DNA of 64,000 bases from Salinibacterium sp. NG253 (GTDB taxonomy: Bacteria; Actinomycetota; Actinomycetes; Actinomycetales; Microbacteriaceae): contig NZ_JADYWF010000001.1 of the NCBI RefSeq assembly GCF_015864945.1, positions 1,922,378 through 1,986,377 of the forward strand. Direction: 5' to 3'. The translations under genes were made by a program, and so were the position numbers. This document shows, piece by piece, positions 8,808-17,067 of this stretch; within the stretch, counting starts at the first letter, position 1, and each line of letters starts with the position of its first letter. Under the pieces are notes generated by a model that worked only from the letters and a program-made list of their open reading frames with translations, was not told the origin of the DNA and ran no database searches.

Positions 8808-8813
8808 TAGGCT
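8808..8813 (+). promoter_or_regulatory. Probable -10 box (TAGGCT), leaderless start of the gene at 8820
   Basis: TAGGCT is followed by six bases (GGCGTC) and the ATG at 8820. No ribosome binding site is present in the interval. Confidence 0.5.
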
Positions 8814-8819
8814 GGCGTC

Positions 8820-9815
8820 ATGCCTTTGGATGCTCGCACGCTTCTGTCGGGACCGCGCGGCCGTCGTCTTTGTGTTGCTGTGGCTCAGCACGACCCGGAG
8901 GGGGCAATCCCGGCAGCGGCATCGCTCGGATACCTTCTTGTCTATGCGGCCCATCATCTGGAGAAGGCACGAGGGCAAGGGGGAGCTATCTTCGGCTGGG
9001 GCATTCCCGATCCGCTTCCCGAGCCAAGCGTCGAGGACATTGCCGAAGCCCTCGACAGCATCCCGCTGACCCCGATCGGTATCGCCGAGGCTCTTGAAGC
9101 CTGCGCCGCTTCTGTGGATAGCGCACGCTATTGGCAAGAACCCGATGGCAGAGACGAACTTTTAGCGGATTCCCGCCTCGAGCGTTCGCTGATGCGCGTC
9201 GCGGAGCACATCGTGACGTCGCCGATGATCGAGTGGTGGAGTGACCCCGTGGCGCCGCAGCAGTGGGCGGTCAATTTTCGAGATCGCCTGGCAGATCCCA
9301 CCGCTGATGATTCGGGTGGCTGGTGGTCGCGGCCACCGTTCGGGCTTACCGCGACAACGCGGGCGCTGCCCGATCTAGGCCCGGTCGGGCTCTGGCTGGT
9401 CGAAGATCGCTCCGACGAAAAACCGGCGGACATACACTCGGTGGCCTACGAAGGCACTCCGCGTGTGTTCGAAATTGTTGCTGCAGAGTCGTGGGCCGAA
9501 CTTTGCCGGCGGTACCCGCTCGAGATCACCGCTACCCGGCGCCACGACTGGTACCGCACCACAGGCCGTAGCGGCAAATGGATGATGCCTGACTGGTCGA
9601 GGGTCGCCCACGATTTCGACGCGGTGCACCTTACTCTCGCGGCTTATCTCTCTGCCGCCGGAGTCGTTATCCCGCTCGACGACGGCTTCGCGAGTGTCAT
9701 TGCCGGGTGGAACCCCGACGAAACCTACTGGTTCACCGATGTCGTGACGCATGCGGGTTCTGATGCGACGTGGATGCGAGACGAGCAGACAGGACGGTGG
9801 TGGCAGCTCGGTTAA
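8820..9815 (+). CDS. Hypothetical protein rich in Trp and acidic residues
   Basis: Not recognised. The 331-residue product has no signal peptide and no membrane segment and looks like a soluble cytosolic protein. The N-terminal 100 residues form an alanine-rich helical region; the rest has many tryptophans (IEWWSDPVAPQQWAV, GGWWSRPPFG, ATWMRDEQTGRWWQLG). Near residue 270 there is a beta-rich end with VIPLDDGFASVIAGWNPDETYW. Codon use and GC match the neighbours, so it is a real gene. It is followed by a strong hairpin that also ends the opposite gene. No operon partner; divergent from the ABC exporter operon. Confidence 0.75.
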   Translation: MPLDARTLLSGPRGRRLCVAVAQHDPEGAIPAAASLGYLLVYAAHHLEKARGQGGAIFGWGIPDPLPEPSVEDIAEALDSIPLTPIGIAEALEACAASVDSARYWQEPDGRDELLADSRLERSLMRVAEHIVTSPMIEWWSDPVAPQQWAVNFRDRLADPTADDSGGWWSRPPFGLTATTRALPDLGPVGLWLVEDRSDEKPADIHSVAYEGTPRVFEIVAAESWAELCRRYPLEITATRRHDWYRTTGRSGKWMMPDWSRVAHDFDAVHLTLAAYLSAAGVVIPLDDGFASVIAGWNPDETYWFTDVVTHAGSDATWMRDEQTGRWWQLG

Positions 9816-9834
9816 CCGCGCTCTGCACAAGCAA

Positions 9835-9872
9835 AGGGAGTGTGACCCGCACTGGTGCGGACCACACTCCCT
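9835..9872. terminator. Strong bidirectional terminator hairpin
   Basis: AGGGAGTGTG (9835-9844) pairs with CACACTCCCT (9863-9872), and the inner CCGCAC (9847-9852) pairs with GTGCGG (9855-9860), leaving a tiny loop. It lies between two convergent genes and can serve both strands. Confidence 0.8.
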
Positions 9873-9889
9873 CTACTGGTTGTACGGTG

Positions 9890-12800
9890 TTAGCTGCAGA
9901 CCTTCAGGCTTGCCACTGACGAGGTGAGCACTCCCGTGCCACCGAGCAGTACTACCTTCGGGTTGTCGAGATTGGTGATCGCAGTCAGGACTGACTGCGG
10001 CACGCAATTTGATGGGGTGATGAAGAGCGGAGCGTCTTGTGATCCTGCGAGAGCGGCACCGGCGAGAGCATCCGCAAACCCGGAGCCTGTAGCGAGATAG
10101 ACGGTGCTCGCTGAAGAGAACTCGTTGGCATTGATCGCAACCGCGGTCGCGTAGCGGTCGGAACCACTGTTGCGCTTGACGGTCGAGAAGTTCGTCTTCA
10201 GGTTGGTCAGGATGGCGCTAGAGACAACGCCACTGCCGCCGGCGATCTTCACCGAGGTCACTCCCAGAGACTTCAAGAGCGCTACGGTTGCCGAATCAAC
10301 TTTGCTTGCGTTGCCAGGAATCAGCACGACTGGACCGCCAAGGTTGGCGGCAGCAGGGGTTGCTGTGAGCGCATCCGGGAAGTCGCTACCGTTGGCAACA
10401 TAAGCGGTGGTCACGGCTGAGGCCGGGAACGTTGCTTGTGCCAACAGTCGCGATGTTGCGTAACGGTCAGCGCCGCCAATGCGACTCACCGACGGGTTGA
10501 ACGACAGCGACTGAAGGCTCGCCTTCACACTGTTCGAGACGGCGCCGCTTCCTCCGACAATGATGATCTTGCTCGGCTTCAATCGCAGCAGTTCAGCTTT
10601 AGCCGCGGCAGACAGTGACTTGGAGTCAGTCAGCAGCAGCGGGGCATCCTTGTAGGCAGCAGCAGAACTCGCGCTGAGAGCGTCCGCGAAACCAGCGCCC
10701 GTCGCAATGTAGACAACGGAAGCGCTGTCCCACTCCTGAGCAATCTCAGCGGCAGTCGCATAGCGGTCGGCACCGGAGAGGCGCGAAACAACGATGCGGT
10801 CGTTGACTACTGAGCTCGTTGTCGGCGAAGTCTCGGATGCGCTGGTGTAGCCCGCGAGGGAGCCAGTGACAGTGACCGTAATCTTCTTGCCGAGCTCCGC
10901 TGCCGCAACGTTGTATGTTGAGCCGGTTGCTCCCGAAATTGCGGTGCCGTTCGCTTTCCACTGGTACGTGAACGTCACGCCGGTGGATGGCATCCACACA
11001 GTAGCTTTCGGCTGCGCCGTAAGAGTCTCCCCAACCTTCGCGGTTCCAGAGATTGCGGGGGCAGCCGCAATTACTTTGAGGCTGAAGCTGTACTCGGTGG
11101 TGCCCCACGTCAGGCTCGAGACTTGTGCAGCATGATCGGCCTGAATGCCGAAAGCAGTGCCCAGCGCGTTGCCTTGAGCGTTCAGAGCATCGAGGATGTC
11201 GCCGAGCGCATACTCCGTGTTGGCCACAATTGCGGTGCCGATGTTTTTGCTCGACTTCCACGGGTCACTGAGGTTGAACGTGTGTTCTCCGGCGTCCAGG
11301 CTTGCGGAACGGATGGTTCCCCAACCGATAGCTCCGTCGTGCGTGAAAGCAACCTGGTAGGTGACGAGGCCACTATCCACGGTCACCGCAGCGTGGCGGG
11401 TGAGTTGCGCGTAGAGGTCACTGCCGTCAACCGGAGTCTCTAGACCTTTGAGAATCTGAGAGTGCGACGGGCTGCCGAACGAAAGCACATCAGCCGCAAC
11501 GGAGAAGGACTTCGTCGCATTGGCATAGCCCTCATGCCAGGTGGTGTAGTTCGCTGGGGTTTCATTGAGTGCAATTTCGTCGTACGCGACCACAACGTGA
11601 TCAGTAGTCGCCTCCGCAGAGGTGGGCACGAAGCTGTAGTTCGTGTCGTTGAACACCAAGTCTTGAACGACAGCCGAGCTATCTGCCTGCACACCGAAGC
11701 CCAGCAGGGTGATGTCCCCTTGGGTGCCAAGGAAGGCGACAAGGTCCGCGATGGTGAAGGCGTTCTCCGGGGTGAACGTCGAGCCGTTAGCCAGCTTGAG
11801 CGGTCGAGATGTAACCCACTTGTCGGTTACATCAAAGTGATGTTCGTTGTTAGACACCAACGAAGTTGATCGAAGCGTCGTGAAGTTCGCGGCGGTGCCA
11901 TACGTAATCGGAATCTGGAAGGTCACCCTGCCCTCAAGAACATTGATGCTTGCACTCGTGATCAGTGCTTCGAGCTCCGTGGCGGTAACAGGGCCGGGGG
12001 TTCCCAGCATCACCTGCGACGGGGTGCCGTCACCCAGGTGCAGTCCATCAGCCTCAGTCGAGTAGGCCCGCACAGTGTTGCTGTTGTAGCCCTCATGCCA
12101 GGTCTCGTAGTTGTAGCTGGCGGAGGCGGGATCGGAATCCTCGAACGGTGCAATCTCGGAGTCGTCAACGGCGACGGTGGTGGAGGCCGAATACGCGTTA
12201 TCGACGCTGAAGCCGTAGCTCACACAACCTACTTCGATGGACTCGATAACGGCATCACCCAGAACGCCTGAGCCGAGGCTGTAGCCGATCTGCAGTACGC
12301 GAGCATCCGGGAATTCCACGAGCCACTCATCGAGTGTGCCGTGGTAGGCGCTCCCGTGACCGCCCGAAGTGTCGGGGGCGTTGTCTTTAACGAAAGCTGC
12401 CGCGCTGTTCGGCACCCAGAAATCGCTGCCGTAAAACGATGGTTCGCCGACCAAGATTCCATCAGCAGTGCCATCGTTGTCGAAGTCCGTGATGAGTTGG
12501 AGGCTAGGAACGCCACCAGAGTTCGACACAAAGTTGACCACCGGCACTCCGGCATCCTTTAGCGCAAGATCGACTGACTTGTACGCGGCTGCTTTGTCAG
12601 CGGAGGTCGCGCCTTCGGTCCACACGTGAAGTCCCGCGGCTGTGAAGTCATTGTGACCCTTAGCGCGAGTGTCGGTGAAGGTCCACCCCTGAGAAGTCTG
12701 GTTAGTAGCGATAGGACCGTTAGTCACTGCGGCGCATGCCTCGGTGGTGGGCCCGGGTGCTGCGGTGGCGGGAAGCGCACCAGTTACAGAGACTCCGATC

Positions 12801-12901
12801 GCTAGCAGCGCGGTGGATGCAACAGCGAGGAGCTTCTTCGCGCTCGCTCTCGTGGGGGCTGGCCGATTTTGGGCAGGCGGACGTTTATGGGTCAACAACA
12901 T
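9890..12901 (-). CDS. Secreted protein with two novel-looking repeats, an Ig-like domain and three CWB2 cell-wall-binding repeats
   Basis: Predicted exported wall protein of 1003 residues. It starts MLLTHKRPPAQ, then a signal peptide (KKLLAVASTALLAIGVSV, cleavage near ATAAPG). Residues about 45-245 form a unique domain with FDNDGTADGILVGEPS. Residues 245-435 and 436-607 are two related copies marked by TWHEGY near the start and FGVQAD then YSF near the end. Residues 608-703 are an Ig-like domain (VGETLTAQPKA, YQWKANGTAISGAT). Three CWB2 repeats (704-804, 805-907, 908-1003) carry GADRYAT or GSDRYAT, GFADAL/DFPDAL and GGSG/GGTG, and probably hold it non-covalently to wall polymers. The ATG at 12901 has GGAGAG upstream; a 70-residue upstream extension is probably leader. 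Its ligand is unknown. Confidence 0.87.
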   Translation of the reverse strand: MLLTHKRPPAQNRPAPTRASAKKLLAVASTALLAIGVSVTGALPATAAPGPTTEACAAVTNGPIATNQTSQGWTFTDTRAKGHNDFTAAGLHVWTEGATSADKAAAYKSVDLALKDAGVPVVNFVSNSGGVPSLQLITDFDNDGTADGILVGEPSFYGSDFWVPNSAAAFVKDNAPDTSGGHGSAYHGTLDEWLVEFPDARVLQIGYSLGSGVLGDAVIESIEVGCVSYGFSVDNAYSASTTVAVDDSEIAPFEDSDPASASYNYETWHEGYNSNTVRAYSTEADGLHLGDGTPSQVMLGTPGPVTATELEALITSASINVLEGRVTFQIPITYGTAANFTTLRSTSLVSNNEHHFDVTDKWVTSRPLKLANGSTFTPENAFTIADLVAFLGTQGDITLLGFGVQADSSAVVQDLVFNDTNYSFVPTSAEATTDHVVVAYDEIALNETPANYTTWHEGYANATKSFSVAADVLSFGSPSHSQILKGLETPVDGSDLYAQLTRHAAVTVDSGLVTYQVAFTHDGAIGWGTIRSASLDAGEHTFNLSDPWKSSKNIGTAIVANTEYALGDILDALNAQGNALGTAFGIQADHAAQVSSLTWGTTEYSFSLKVIAAAPAISGTAKVGETLTAQPKATVWMPSTGVTFTYQWKANGTAISGATGSTYNVAAAELGKKITVTVTGSLAGYTSASETSPTTSSVVNDRIVVSRLSGADRYATAAEIAQEWDSASVVYIATGAGFADALSASSAAAYKDAPLLLTDSKSLSAAAKAELLRLKPSKIIIVGGSGAVSNSVKASLQSLSFNPSVSRIGGADRYATSRLLAQATFPASAVTTAYVANGSDFPDALTATPAAANLGGPVVLIPGNASKVDSATVALLKSLGVTSVKIAGGSGVVSSAILTNLKTNFSTVKRNSGSDRYATAVAINANEFSSASTVYLATGSGFADALAGAALAGSQDAPLFITPSNCVPQSVLTAITNLDNPKVVLLGGTGVLTSSVASLKVCS

Positions 12902-12936
12902 GAAACTCTCCAGATTCGGGTTCGGAGGGTGAAAGG

Positions 12937-12985
12937 GTAAATCAGGTCGTGCAGGTAAGCCGGGTAAGGCTGGTAAATCGGGTAA
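12937..12985. repeat. 9-bp periodic array in the leader of the wall-protein gene
   Basis: GTAA recurs at 12937, 12955, 12964, 12973 and 12982, with a degenerate copy (GTCG) at 12946, giving six units of exactly 9 bp. On the minus strand the unit reads roughly nnTTACCnG. If translated in the frame of the downstream gene it would give repeats of x-Leu-Pro. Confidence 0.75.
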
Positions 12986-13373
12986 TACGAATCGACGCAC
13001 AGAGATCAGCCATGCACGGTACGCCGAAACACTATCGCCGGGGTTCTCTGGGCAACAGAGGAACACAAAGTGGTATCGAGGGAAACTCCGGAAAACCAGG
13101 GGCATTTTCAAAGTGGTATTTTCTCAGGAGATTCATACTCGAGCGAAAGTGGTCTACGGGCTGCCGCCAAACGGTGTGAGCTGAAGCACCAAGGGGGTCG
13201 ATGCTGGCCCCAGTTCGGGCGATTTCTCAGCGAGACCGAAAGGCAGACGACTTTTAGTGGTGGACAAACTGGTCTACCTGGTCATGCTCGCCCGTTAAGC
13301 GAGGGGTAGACAAAGCGGTCGGATGAGGAGTAGAAGCCGCGCCCGACATCTGTCGCGGCGGGGCAGGGTCACA

Positions 13374-13379
13374 TAAAAT
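13374..13379 (+). promoter_or_regulatory. Probable -10 box (TAAAAT), leaderless start of the gene at 13386
   Basis: TAAAAT is followed by six bases (GAGCGC) and the ATG at 13386; no ribosome binding site lies between. Confidence 0.5.
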
Positions 13380-13385
13380 GAGCGC

Positions 13386-13589
13386 ATGTCTGATTTCACG
13401 GGTCGCCAATTGATCACCGTCAAAGTTCCCGGCACCAACATGGAGGTCGCGACGGCTGCGCTCCGCGAGAAGCTGGCAGAGTTTCCCAACGCTCGAGTGA
13501 CGGCGCTCACGCAGCGGTCGACGAGCGTGTGGGACGGTATCTTTTCGCAAAACATCCAGCTTCTCGCCGCGATCGAATACACCGAATAG
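13386..13589 (+). CDS. Small hypothetical protein, 67 residues
   Basis: Not recognised. The product is soluble-looking, with an alternating strand/helix pattern: MSDFTGRQLITVKVPG, then a helix EVATAALREKLAEFPNA and a closing strand NIQLLAAIEYTE. It could be a small ferredoxin-like or dodecin-like fold, but no motif proves that. It has a TAAAAT box six bases before the ATG and stands alone, facing the sigma factor gene 35 bases away. Its reading frame has the normal high-GC third-position pattern, which supports it being real. Confidence 0.6.
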   Translation: MSDFTGRQLITVKVPGTNMEVATAALREKLAEFPNARVTALTQRSTSVWDGIFSQNIQLLAAIEYTE

Positions 13590-13624
13590 CGCGGTTGCCT
13601 CTAATGGTTGTAGCGCGCGTTGGG

Positions 13625-14140
13625 TTAGCTCATCCGCACGTGCGCAGACAGCTCGGCCTCGATAGTGGCCTTCGCAACTGAATAGCGGCTGCGCACAGTC
13701 GAGGCATTGAGCCCGAGCACGGCAGCGGCATCCGCGATGGTGAGGCCGTCCCAGTGGATGAGTTTCAATAGTTCGGATTGCGCGGTCGGCAAGGTTTCAA
13801 GAGCAGCGCGAACCTCGCGTTGAGAATCATCCACACTCTCGGCGACGGCGATTGTGTCAGCACGCACGAGTTCGGTGCGCAGGGTCTCGACAAGTTTGCT
13901 GCGCCGGCGCAGTGTGCGGCGATGGTTGAGCAGCGTATTGCGCGCAACTCCATACAGCCACCGCTTTGCTTCCTCGTCGGGGGCGGGCATTGTGCGTCGT
14001 CGGCGCCACGCGACAAGAGCTGTCTCGGAGAAGAGGTCTGCGGCATCCTCGACGTTGTCTACGCGGTAGGTGAAGTAGGCGAGGAGTGCAGACTGGTGCC
14101 GCCGGATCGCATCCCGAGCCCGAGTATCTACAGCGTGCAC
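13625..14140 (-). CDS. ECF-family RNA polymerase sigma factor
   Basis: A 171-residue extracytoplasmic-function sigma factor that would direct RNA polymerase to a small stress regulon. Region 2 is seen as LLAYFTYRVDNVEDAADLFS and EEAKRWLYGVARNTLLNHRR (2.4-like, promoter -10 recognition). Region 4 is LPTAQSELLKLIHWDGLTIA, followed by the helix-turn-helix DAAAVLGLNASTVRSRYSVAK. It starts with GTG at 14140, inside the end of the upstream membrane-protein gene (13-base overlap), so translation is coupled. It is the downstream gene of the pair, whereas anti-sigma genes usually follow the sigma gene. Confidence 0.92.
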   Translation of the reverse strand: MHAVDTRARDAIRRHQSALLAYFTYRVDNVEDAADLFSETALVAWRRRRTMPAPDEEAKRWLYGVARNTLLNHRRTLRRRSKLVETLRTELVRADTIAVAESVDDSQREVRAALETLPTAQSELLKLIHWDGLTIADAAAVLGLNASTVRSRYSVAKATIEAELSAHVRMS

Positions 14141-14700
14141 TCGTCGATTCCTCTCCCCGAGATACCCAGCAACGGGGTGCCGCGCGACTCGAACTCAGCG
14201 ATCACGGCCGCCATAACCTGAGTCTTGATAGACCTCGCGAGGATCTCTGCGGTCTGCTGGGCGGTAACAGTTTCATGGTCCATGAAGGCGGGATCGGGGC
14301 GCACGCTTGACCAGTCTTCTGTCTGAAGAAAGAGTTTTGCGTCGTCATAGATCTCTTGGTCGAAGCCGGGTTGATCCTCGACGGGCTGGAGGGTGTACCC
14401 GCCGCTGCACGCAAACTCTTGCCCGTGAGTGGTGATGACGACGTTCCAGGAGAGGTCATAGCCCTCGCCAGTTTCGAACAGGGAGGGCGGAAGGATCGGG
14501 AATAAGAGCCCCGCGGCGGCCGCAGCTGCGGTACCGGTCCCGACGAGAAGCGCTGAGATTCCGGCAATGAAAGCGGGGCGTCGATACCGTGGTGAGCGCG
14601 TGGACGACTCCACAACGTCGCTCAACGCCGCAGTGATGGCAGGCGTGGCCAGCTCGCGCCGAGGGGCGCTCGCGTCGAGCAATTCGGTTGTTCTGTCCAT
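14128..14700 (-). CDS. Membrane protein paired with the ECF sigma factor, possible anti-sigma
   Basis: A 190-residue protein with a cytoplasmic N-terminus of about 45 residues, one clear membrane segment (PAFIAGISALLVGTGTAAAA, continuing to LLFPIL) and an extracytoplasmic domain of about 115 residues containing two cysteines (FACSGG and the terminal DECTL). That topology fits an anti-sigma factor that senses envelope conditions, but no zinc anti-sigma HxxxCxxC motif is present. GTG at 14703 and ATG at 14700 both fit; GGAG six bases before the ATG favours 14700. It overlaps the sigma gene by 13 bases. The role is inferred from context only. Confidence 0.72.
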   Translation of the reverse strand: MDRTTELLDASAPRRELATPAITAALSDVVESSTRSPRYRRPAFIAGISALLVGTGTAAAAAAGLLFPILPPSLFETGEGYDLSWNVVITTHGQEFACSGGYTLQPVEDQPGFDQEIYDDAKLFLQTEDWSSVRPDPAFMDHETVTAQQTAEILARSIKTQVMAAVIAEFESRGTPLLGISGRGIDECTL

Positions 14701-14866
14701 CACATTCTCCGATTCGTAGGGTTGCTCCTACTCAGTACATGTCCGGTGCGTGGCTGACTGTCCAACCCGCTCGCCGCCATTGTGCGCAGACGCCAGATTT
14801 GCTCGACAATTTCTCGACTTCATGATTACTCTAAGAGTGATCACCGAGGGCCACCAAAGGAGTTTC

Positions 14867-15337
14867 ATGCCGCGCATCGAGGAGTCTGAAACAACGGATG
14901 CCGTGAGCCTGGTGCCGGCGCGACAGATTGTGGCGCGCATCCGTCGACTGATTCTTACCGCGGGAATCGCCGCAGCGGTTTATGCGATCTTTACCACCGG
15001 CAGTAGGGGCTACTGCCCGACCCCCGAAGGCGCGGTGGACCCGAGCTGCATCTCGCTGACGTTGCAACCAAGTGGCTTGATTTTCCTGGCGATCTTCGCG
15101 ATCGTTATTGTGAACCTCAACTTTGTGCTCCGGCGGGCACACACGGTTGAGTCCGCGCTGCGCTACCTTGATCGTGCCGCCGCGATCATCGCGATTCTCG
15201 TCGTCGCTTCGGTGCTCATCAGCCAAATCTGGTTCTGGATGATCCCGATCACCGACTGGGACGGCACGGGCACCTTCTTCTACCCGTTCCCCTTTGGCGC
15301 TGTCGATCTCGTCACCACACCTCTCAACACGCAGTAG
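14867..15337 (+). CDS. Membrane protein with three or four predicted helices
   Basis: Not recognised. The product of 156 residues starts MPRIEESETTD, supported by an AAAGGAG ribosome site at ideal distance; longer in-frame starts lack one. Hydrophobic segments are LILTAGIAAAVYAIFT, LIFLAIFAIVIVNLNFVL and IIAILVVASVLISQIWFWMI. Two cysteines lie in the first external loop (YCPTPEG, SCISL). It is divergent from the sigma/membrane pair, with 166 bases between them, so it could be part of the same response, but no shared box was found. Confidence 0.72.
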   Translation: MPRIEESETTDAVSLVPARQIVARIRRLILTAGIAAAVYAIFTTGSRGYCPTPEGAVDPSCISLTLQPSGLIFLAIFAIVIVNLNFVLRRAHTVESALRYLDRAAAIIAILVVASVLISQIWFWMIPITDWDGTGTFFYPFPFGAVDLVTTPLNTQ

Positions 15338-15421
15338 CGCGAATGACGCGTCGCGTGCGAAAACGAGTGCGATTCTTGGGGTGGCACTGAGCTGGTGATC
15401 GGGACTGGGAGTATTGACCCT

Positions 15422-16615
15422 ATGACCACCAGCACCACCGCATCCGCAGCACAACTCAGAGTTGCTGTTGTCGCGACGTTCATCGTCTTCGGCGTCAACG
15501 GTCTGGTGTTTGCCAGCTGGGCGGCGCGCATTCCCGCTGTCACTGACATTCTCGGTCTCACGCCTGGACAGATGGGTAGCTTACTGCTCTGCCTTGCCGT
15601 CGGATCCCTTGTCGCGCTGCCGACCGCCGGCTGGGTCACGGGCAAGCTAGGCACGGCGCATTCGGTGCGGCTCGCGGGGCTTGTTTCTGCACTCGCCGGG
15701 ATCGGCATCGCCGGTTCCCTCTCGGCGGCAACGACGATAGGCACCGCAATTTCGTTGTTCGTCTTTGGCATCGGTATTGGGCTCTGGGATGTCGCCATCA
15801 ACATTGAGGGCGCCGACGTCGAGCACAAACTGGGCCGCACGGTCATGCCTCAACTCCATGCGGCCTTCAGCGGAGGTGCGTTCGTCGGCGCCATCATCGG
15901 CGCGGGGCTCGCGAACATTGGTGTGGGGCTTCCGGCTCACCTCCTCGTGATCGCTGGCGTTGTGGTTGCGGCAACGCAGTGGCTTCCGAAGTACTTTCTG
16001 CCGCGCATCCCGGAGCCGCAGCAGCCCGCGGGCGAGGCTGCACCGCCCAAGGTGCGGAGTGCGTGGCGCGACCGGCGCACTCTGTTGATCGGTGTCGTCG
16101 TGCTCGGCGCGACTCTGACCGAAGGCGCCGGCAATGACTGGATCGCGAAAGCCGCCGTCGATGGGCTCGGCGTTACCAACGCCAACGGCGCATTCATGTT
16201 TGCCACCTTCGTTCTCGCGATGACCGCAATGCGATTCTTCGGTGGCAGAGCGATCGATGCGTTTGGTCGAGTTCCCGTTCTGCGCGGAAGCATGGCCGCC
16301 GCCGCGATCGGGCTCACCGTGTTCGTCTTCGCGCCCACCCTGTGGCTCGCGCTGATCGGCGTGGCCCTGTGGGGGATTGGTGCAGCGCTCGCATTCCCGA
16401 TGGGGATGTCGGCAGCAGCCGACGACCCGAAGCGCGCTGCGGCCCGAGTCTCCGTGGTTGCCACCATCGGCTACGTCGCATTTCTGTCGGGGCCGCCACT
16501 GCTGGGGTTCCTTGGCGATGCTGTCGGCATCCGGTTTGCGCTGCTCGCTATCGGAGTGCCGATTGTGGTCGCGCTCGTACTCGCGGGCGCTGCGAAGCCG
16601 CTGCCGAAGAAGTAG
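15422..16615 (+). CDS. MFS transporter (YbjJ/FucP-like fold)
   Basis: A 397-residue, roughly 12-helix major facilitator. Typical elements are FASWAARIPAVTDILGLTPGQMG at the N-terminus, the loop 2-3 motif with GKLGTAHSVRLAG, and a central cytoplasmic loop near residues 195-225 rich in Pro and Arg. The opening resembles the YbjJ-type group. An earlier GTG at 15395 is possible, but the ATG at 15422 follows GGGAG and is preferred. It stands alone; substrate unknown. Confidence 0.85.
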   Translation: MTTSTTASAAQLRVAVVATFIVFGVNGLVFASWAARIPAVTDILGLTPGQMGSLLLCLAVGSLVALPTAGWVTGKLGTAHSVRLAGLVSALAGIGIAGSLSAATTIGTAISLFVFGIGIGLWDVAINIEGADVEHKLGRTVMPQLHAAFSGGAFVGAIIGAGLANIGVGLPAHLLVIAGVVVAATQWLPKYFLPRIPEPQQPAGEAAPPKVRSAWRDRRTLLIGVVVLGATLTEGAGNDWIAKAAVDGLGVTNANGAFMFATFVLAMTAMRFFGGRAIDAFGRVPVLRGSMAAAAIGLTVFVFAPTLWLALIGVALWGIGAALAFPMGMSAAADDPKRAAARVSVVATIGYVAFLSGPPLLGFLGDAVGIRFALLAIGVPIVVALVLAGAAKPLPKK

Positions 16616-16659
16616 TTCGGCGTCCGCAGAGACGCGGCGCGAACGGCGGGAGCGGCGGC

Positions 16660-17022
16660 TTAAACCTTCTCGTCGACGATGCCCACGAAGCGACTACCGA
16701 TGCCGTCGATCTCCGAGCGAAACACGCCCTCAGCGGGAGCGGGCAGTTCATCTGCGTCATGCCAATCGCACGTCAAATACGTGAACGCTGGCCACCACTT
16801 CTTGGGGCGGGCCGCCTCCGTGAAGCCGCAGACCGTGCACGTGAGCTGCATCCAGACGGGGCGTTTGCCGGTGCGGTTGGCGAGCGACTGAACCAGCCAC
16901 GCTGGCGGGTTGGCTTGCAGCTCGTCGAACTCGGCATCCGACATGCGATTCGGGAGGTCATGCCGTCTCGCCATTTCCAAAGGAATGTCGAGGCGGAGTG
17001 CAACTTCCCGTCGTGTGATCAT
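16660..17022 (-). CDS. Conserved-looking hypothetical protein with a CxxC pair
   Basis: Not assigned. This 120-residue protein begins with a helix-turn-helix-like stretch (REVALRLDIPLEMARRHDLP), then FDELQANPPAWLVQS, a pattern I have seen in small actinobacterial proteins of unknown role. The middle carries LTCTVCGFTEAARPKKWWPA and a later TCDWHDADE, so C-x2-C with a further Cys/His could bind zinc. It has a TACCGT box six bases upstream of its ATG, and AGGAG also lies within that interval, so it could be translated either way. Monocistronic, convergent with the MFS gene. Confidence 0.72.
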   Translation of the reverse strand: MITRREVALRLDIPLEMARRHDLPNRMSDAEFDELQANPPAWLVQSLANRTGKRPVWMQLTCTVCGFTEAARPKKWWPAFTYLTCDWHDADELPAPAEGVFRSEIDGIGSRFVGIVDEKV

Positions 17023-17028
17023 GCTCCT

Positions 17029-17034
17029 ACGGTA
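17029..17034 (-). promoter_or_regulatory. Probable -10 box (TACCGT) before the gene starting at 17022
   Basis: TACCGT on the minus strand is followed by AGGAGC and the ATG; the interval therefore also contains a ribosome-site-like AGGAG. Confidence 0.45.
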
Positions 17035-17067
17035 CGCGACGCAGCCGTGCTCGGCGGCGCACGCGAG

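Larger units (their letters stand above)
12902..13385. other. Gene-free leader/promoter region of 484 bases
   Basis: Contains the upstream region of the wall-protein gene (minus strand) and the promoter of the small gene at 13386 (plus). It holds a 9-bp periodic array (12937-12985) and two copies of CAAAGTGGTAT (13066-13076 and 13109-13119). No further gene, RNA or terminator was recognised. Confidence 0.6.

Noticed and set aside
8820-9815. Possible defence or toxin role for the Trp-rich unknown protein
   Set aside because: No nuclease, protease or immunity motif and no partner gene; only genomic position would support it.
12937-12985. CRISPR-like array
   Set aside because: Units are 9 bases with no spacers, far shorter than any CRISPR repeat, and no cas genes are present.
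12902-13111. 70-residue N-terminal extension of the wall protein
   Set aside because: It would put the signal peptide more than 100 residues from the start; the ATG at 12901 has a good ribosome site. The x-Leu-Pro periodicity comes from the DNA array, although it is listed as a point to test.
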